Shown here in pieces: positions 41,463 to 45,220 of a stretch of DNA of 45,220 nt. This DNA is from an uncultured Rikenellaceae bacterium (GTDB lineage: Bacteria; Bacteroidota; Bacteroidia; Bacteroidales; Rikenellaceae), in contig CASEGL010000010.1 in assembly GCA_949287525.1 (NCBI GenBank), positions 1 to 45,220 on the forward strand. Reading direction: 5' to 3'. Under the pieces are notes generated by a model. It was not told where the DNA came from. It ran no database searches and worked only from the letters and a program-made list of their open reading frames with translations. The translations under genes were made by a program, and so were the position numbers. Each line of letters opens with the position of its first letter. The stretch's first letter is position 1.

Positions 41463-42980
41463 CTATACTTCAGGAGTCACATCGTCGCCGCCACCGCCGA
41501 CGCTCGGATCATCCATCGGCGGCACGATATTCAAGGAACCGAACGTTCCCCGATAGGTGCCGGTAATCGTATGGTTGTTGTCGTCCATGCATTCGATCGT
41601 CAGTTCGTACGCATCGTCTTCGTACGATACGGTGATTGTACCGGAAACGATCGGACCGGCCTCCGTTACCGCATCATTTGCACGCCGTACCAACCAGCTG
41701 CCTGCGGGGAAATTGTAATTCAGGGTCTCGCCTCCCTTGATATAGGTGCCGGCAGAGCCATTCTTGTCCTCAAGCGTCACACCTGCACCCGGGAAATAAG
41801 CCATGGACGGCAAGAGGTAAGTCGTCGTTGCCGCATCGTACAGGATGCGATCGGCCTGAATCTGAATCTGAACGGCATCGCCGGTACCCGTCCAGCTGCC
41901 GAATCCCGGATCATACGACACATTGTCGCTCCACAGCAGGAGGTTCCAACGCGAGAAATTGAATATATCCGAAGCACTGTTGGGATACAGCGTCACATAG
42001 GCATGCGTCAGCGGCTCAAGGGCAGCATTCCCTGCCAGCGTGCTGAAGTAGGTCGGTTTGGCCTTCTGGCACACCTCGACACGCACACTCCGGTCAGCAT
42101 CCTCCTTCGGAACGATCACTACATAAGCAAAGCGGTCTTCCGTATTCTCATTGGGCATGATGGCGAATACCTCCACCAACGGTTCTGCTGCATCTTTATT
42201 GGCATTGGCCACCAGCCAATCGATAGCCATATTGCCGTTTGCATCCTCCACGCGTACCGACCAGTCGCTCACCTCGGCACTCACCTTAAAGCTGATGCCC
42301 TGAATCATCATATTGTCCCACCGCAACTCAAGCGAAGCGGGCTGCAGGTCGTAGATCATCGGCACGGTTTTGCCTGCCTGCGTAACCATCACCGCTTTCT
42401 GGCCGATCGCAGAGGTCACGAATACCCGTCCCGAACGTTCCGTTGCCTCAGGATTGTCCTCGACCGTCACGGACACCTGTCCCTCGGCTTTCGTCACCTG
42501 AATCCAGGCAGCGCCTTCCTCCGCCGTTGCCTCCCAAGCCAAACCTGCGCTTGCATCGACGGTAATCAGCTGGGGTTCTGCATTTTCACCGGCGAACTGC
42601 AGCTTTGCCGGCGATACGGAGAAGGTCAATTCGCCTGCACCGTTCTGCTGCACAGTTATTTCGGCACGCACGTTCGCATCGTTTTTGGCAAATACGGTCA
42701 CTTTGGCTTCGCGAGCCTCGTCTGCGAGATTGTCAGTCACCGTCACGGCCAATGCCTCCGCATCGACCTTTTCCACCGTAATCCAATCGCCGCTGCTCGA
42801 CCAATTCCACTCGTCGTTAGCAGTCACCGTCACCGTCTGAGCCGCATTGCCCACCGCCTTAAAGAAAAGCGATGCCGGGTCCACCTGCACCTCGATCTTC
42901 TTCTGCTTTTCCGTGGTCTTGGTGCAAGAAGCCAGCACAAGACACAATGCCGGAAGCAGCCACAATTTACCTCTCATCAT
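41463..42980 (-). CDS. Triple-BACON lipoprotein with shared C-terminal domain (paralogue)
   Basis: The 505-residue lipoprotein has the signal MMRGKLWLLPALCLVLASC with Cys19. Two clear BACON domains (e.g. ASLFFKAVGNAAQTVTVTAND...WITVEKV and LQFAGENAEPQLITVDASA...WIQVTKAEGQVSV) are followed by a third BACON-like region. The C-terminal domain matches its neighbours: AYVTLYPNSAS, WTGTGDAVQIQIQADRI, LPSMAYFPGAG, GSWLVRRANDAVTEAGPIVSGTITV and DDNNHTITGTYRGTF. It has its own promoter (43039-43068). The similarity to the genes on both sides indicates local duplication. Confidence 0.82.
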   Translation of the reverse strand: MMRGKLWLLPALCLVLASCTKTTEKQKKIEVQVDPASLFFKAVGNAAQTVTVTANDEWNWSSSGDWITVEKVDAEALAVTVTDNLADEAREAKVTVFAKNDANVRAEITVQQNGAGELTFSVSPAKLQFAGENAEPQLITVDASAGLAWEATAEEGAAWIQVTKAEGQVSVTVEDNPEATERSGRVFVTSAIGQKAVMVTQAGKTVPMIYDLQPASLELRWDNMMIQGISFKVSAEVSDWSVRVEDANGNMAIDWLVANANKDAAEPLVEVFAIMPNENTEDRFAYVVIVPKEDADRSVRVEVCQKAKPTYFSTLAGNAALEPLTHAYVTLYPNSASDIFNFSRWNLLLWSDNVSYDPGFGSWTGTGDAVQIQIQADRILYDAATTTYLLPSMAYFPGAGVTLEDKNGSAGTYIKGGETLNYNFPAGSWLVRRANDAVTEAGPIVSGTITVSYEDDAYELTIECMDDNNHTITGTYRGTFGSLNIVPPMDDPSVGGGGDDVTPEV

Positions 42981-43038
42981 CTTTCAATTTTTTAGGTTTA
43001 CTGCAAATAGCTTTTACGGAGAAAATCTCCACCAATGA

Positions 43039-43068
43039 TAAAGATAGCGAAAAAAACGTTCAGCGCAA
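43039..43068 (-). promoter_or_regulatory. Promoter of the lipoprotein gene starting at 42980
   Basis: On the minus strand TTTG at 43065-43068 and TATCTTTA at 43039-43046 are separated by 18 bases. The leader is about 50 bases. Confidence 0.6.
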
Positions 43069-43167
43069 ACATTCCGCCGCCCTCATTCCGCAAAGGGCAT
43101 AACCTCAATCTGTCCGCGCCTGCCTGGGTGCCGCGTCCGCAAAGAAATGGCATACGCATCCGAAACC

Positions 43168-43200
43168 AGGACAGCGGAGCCGCAATGGCTCCGCTGTCCT
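43168..43200 (-). terminator. Hairpin after the lipoprotein gene ending at 43257
   Basis: A perfect 14-base stem (43168-43181 with 43187-43200) with a 5-base loop lies 57 bases after the stop. T residues follow only on the plus strand, so its action on the minus strand is uncertain. Confidence 0.55.
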
Positions 43201-43256
43201 GATTTTCCTGTTCCCGGAAAGACGGCCGATGCCGCATCTTCCCGCTCGGGCATTTG

Positions 43257-44810
43257 CTACAGTTCGGTATAATTCTCCGTCAGGTTATCCAACTTCGTGA
43301 CGATAACGCCCGTAATGGCATTGCCGCGGTCATCGGTAAACTGGCAATTCAACTGATATTCACCCGTTGTCTCGTTGTAATCGACAATCAACCGTCCTCC
43401 CGTCAGCGGAGCCGTTTCGACATAGGTGTTCTCTCCGTCGAGTTCCATGTACCAGCAGCCGATCGGATATCTCATTGCCGGATCGCCGCCATACAGCGAA
43501 GCTTCGCCCGGAGCGAGCAGCCACGGCATGTCGAGCGGGTTGCGATCCGAATATTCGGTGCTGATCGGATAAGATCCTTCGGGCAACACATATGTTCCAT
43601 CGGCATTATGCGAGATCTGTTCCGAACGCAGATAGAGTCTCAGGCGCGTTCCGGCACCGCGATAGTTATCCATATAACTCTCCTTATACCGCTCCACGGA
43701 GGAAGCCCACAAGTCAATCTCCCAAATGGCCGACTTGTACGGGCCGCCGAAGACGTTGTCTTCAGGATAGGTCGGTGTGAAATAGACATAATCATTCACC
43801 CCGCTTTCCATATCCGTGAAATTGACCGGACCGGTCAGCGTCGAAATCGCATCCGTATTCAGCAGTTTCTGCGTAACGGTGACAACAATCGGCTCCTGCT
43901 CGCTGCCATCCAGCGAAACAACCACATACGCCGTCCGCTCTGCCCCCGTCTGGTTCTCCGTCGCCTCAATCACAATCGAACCGTAATAGTCATCGATCAT
44001 CTTTATCGACAACCAATCGACCGGCGTGACAGTTCCGTCCGCCGTTGCCGACACAACCGCATCCCATGTTCCCATATTGCAGATCACGACGATCGTCGCC
44101 TGGGAATCGATGCCGCCATAAGGTTCGAGGGTAATATTCGTCGATGCAATCGAGAAAGCAGGTTTCGCCTGCTGAATTACCTGCAGCACGACCGGTTCGA
44201 TGCCCAGATCATCCACCGTGCCGATCTGCACGGTTCCGGAACGGCTTTCCAGCCACTCGTTGTCTTCCACGGAGATCTCCAGCGTACTGCCTTTCTTGGC
44301 CGCATGGAGCCAACCATTGCTGCCTTCATTGACTATGGCATTCCATGCCAGATCGCCCGTCACCGCAACTTCCACGGCATAAGGCGTATTGCCGACAGCT
44401 TCAAATGCGATTGGGGTCGTTTCCGGCGACACCGTAATTTCAAACGTCGAGAAATCGGTCGCTACCTGTTTGACGGTTACCGTCTGTATCGACAGTTCTG
44501 CCGCAAGCGGCATGATGCGGATTGTCGCCTGGCGAGCCTCTTCCGAAATGTTGTCCTTAACCGAAACGCTCAGGCCTTCTTCGACCTCCTCGATAGTCAT
44601 CCATGAGGATGCAGCTTCCTCGGGGCGATACTCCCATTCCACATTTCCCGTCACTTGAATAATCTTGGGTTCATTCTCCGACGCTGCAAACACCAATTCT
44701 CCAGGAGTGACGGTCAATTCCGGTGCTGCAGTGGTCTTCGGTTCTTTTTTGCAGCCCGACAGCAGGACAGCAAAAAAGCAGGCAATCAAGCAGTAGTAAT
44801 AAGTTTTCAT
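43257..44810 (-). CDS. Triple-BACON lipoprotein with shared C-terminal domain (paralogue)
   Basis: Starting at the ATG at 44810, the 517-residue lipoprotein has the signal MKTYYYCLIACFFAVLLSGC with Cys20, then KKEP. An ATG 24 bases upstream is less likely. Three BACON domains are visible: LTVTPGELVFAASENEPKII...TVKQVA, ITVSPETTPIAFEAVGN...VIQQAK, and ITLEPYGGIDSQATIVVI...TVTQK. The C-terminal domain matches its neighbours: VYFTPTYPED, YRGAGTRLRLYLRSEQI, YVLPEGSYPIS, TAPLTGGRLIVDY and DDRGNAITG. It is the first of three paralogues in the direction of transcription and has a good promoter. Confidence 0.82.
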   Translation of the reverse strand: MKTYYYCLIACFFAVLLSGCKKEPKTTAAPELTVTPGELVFAASENEPKIIQVTGNVEWEYRPEEAASSWMTIEEVEEGLSVSVKDNISEEARQATIRIMPLAAELSIQTVTVKQVATDFSTFEITVSPETTPIAFEAVGNTPYAVEVAVTGDLAWNAIVNEGSNGWLHAAKKGSTLEISVEDNEWLESRSGTVQIGTVDDLGIEPVVLQVIQQAKPAFSIASTNITLEPYGGIDSQATIVVICNMGTWDAVVSATADGTVTPVDWLSIKMIDDYYGSIVIEATENQTGAERTAYVVVSLDGSEQEPIVVTVTQKLLNTDAISTLTGPVNFTDMESGVNDYVYFTPTYPEDNVFGGPYKSAIWEIDLWASSVERYKESYMDNYRGAGTRLRLYLRSEQISHNADGTYVLPEGSYPISTEYSDRNPLDMPWLLAPGEASLYGGDPAMRYPIGCWYMELDGENTYVETAPLTGGRLIVDYNETTGEYQLNCQFTDDRGNAITGVIVTKLDNLTENYTEL

Positions 44811-44846
44811 ATGCACCTCTTTAGAAAGATTCATTGTTATGTTCTA

Positions 44847-44878
44847 TAAAGATAATAAATATTATCTGTTCGACCAAA
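44847..44878 (-). promoter_or_regulatory. Promoter of the lipoprotein gene starting at 44810
   Basis: On the minus strand TTTG at 44875-44878 and TATCTTTA at 44847-44854 are separated by 20 bases. The leader is about 30 bases. Confidence 0.65.
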
Positions 44879-45118
44879 CAAATATTTCGTAGCGGCATGC
44901 AAATTCCAGTCCGACCGACAGCGTTGTTTTCCACATCATCCGCCTCTTGCCCGCTCATCATCCCGCTGTTTCGCTCTCCAGCACACGCGCACTTTCGCCT
45001 GCTCATCATCCCGTCCCCCTGTCTAGTCTGTCAGTATGCCGGCCTTGCCTGTATGCGCCGGCCTTGTCCGCAATCCGCCACGCCTTTCCGATGCCAGGGG
45101 ATTATGACATGCAAATAC

Positions 45119-45183
45119 CCGGACACCCAAACATTCAGACATCCGAACATCCAAACATTCAGCTAGCAGGACATCCGGACACA
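45119..45183. repeat. Degenerate short direct repeats
   Basis: CCAAACATTCAG occurs twice (45127-45138 and 45151-45162) with ACATCCGA/ACATCCGG and GGACAC units between and around. Copies vary and spacing is irregular, so this is not a CRISPR. It may be replication slippage or a remnant repeat. Confidence 0.5.
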
Positions 45184-45220
45184 CGGCCACAAGCTCCCTG
45201 CATCGGAGTTGGCCTGCGGC

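Larger units (their letters stand above)
44811..45220. other. Non-coding end of the window with degenerate short repeats
   Basis: This stretch holds the promoter of the lipoprotein at 44810 and no gene I can support. Near its end (45119-45183) there is a degenerate short-repeat patch with CCAAACATTCAG twice and ACATCCG-like units, of unknown meaning. The window ends inside non-coding sequence. Confidence 0.6.

Noticed and set aside
45119..45183. Possible CRISPR array
   Set aside because: Units are short, uneven and irregularly spaced, and no cas genes are in the window.

Overview
The window looks like a chromosomal segment from a high-GC member of the Bacteroidales, most likely Alistipes or a close relative (Rikenellaceae). 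The evidence is the Bacteroidota-type promoter elements (a -7 box TAnnTTTG, often with TTG/TTTG about 19-21 bases upstream), BACON-domain surface lipoproteins, a MauE/DoxX-like protein of a Bacteroidota type, and outer-membrane barrels ending in aromatic residues. The genus is an inference. No rRNA, tRNA, transposase, integrase or CRISPR array was recognised.

Layout. (1) 1-5.87 kb, minus strand, clearly AT-rich: a restriction-modification island read as one operon, in the order HTH regulator, class-beta DNA methyltransferase with a C-terminal SNase-like domain, small winged-helix-like protein, MjaI-type (CTAG) restriction endonuclease, C5-cytosine methyltransferase, MutL/MORC-like GHKL ATPase, Vsr nick endonuclease. 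(2) 5.87-6.78 kb: non-coding transition to the GC-rich core. (3) 6.78-10.8 kb: gyrA and a secreted TPR protein. (4) 10.8-16.3 kb: a lipoprotein gene interrupted by an in-frame stop, a YfcE-type phosphodiesterase, a YrdC/YciO-family protein, an HExxH lipoprotein, the 4.5S SRP RNA gene (ffs), mltG and an outer-membrane barrel. (5) 16.3-27.15 kb: a long minus-strand gene string, sufC-sufD-sufS-tmk-MauE/DoxX-like-TPR protein-barrel-nadE-lipoprotein. (6) 27.4-35.7 kb: a phosphate-starvation operon, porin-pstS-pstC-pstA-pstB-phoU-phoB-phoR, preceded by five direct repeats with an exact 11-base period that end at the -7 box. (7) 36.1-44.8 kb: five minus-strand lipoprotein genes, most with their own promoter and hairpin. 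Three of them are paralogues with BACON repeats and a shared C-terminal domain. (8) 44.8-45.2 kb: non-coding, with short degenerate repeats.

How the parts work together. Region 1 is a defence cassette with two methylation specificities. CTAG, the expected target of the MjaI-type enzyme, occurs only about six times in the whole window by eye. Region 6 is a complete circuit: a porin for outer-membrane entry, PstSCAB for inner-membrane uptake, PhoU and a two-component pair for sensing, and a candidate binding-site array for that regulator at the head. The most unusual signals are the PstS-like segment inside PstC, the Pho-box-like array, the methyltransferase-SNase fusion, the pairing of a MutL/MORC-like ATPase with Vsr, a suf cluster lacking sufB, and the paralogous BACON lipoprotein family. 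All calls come from reading the sequence; no database search or folding program was run.
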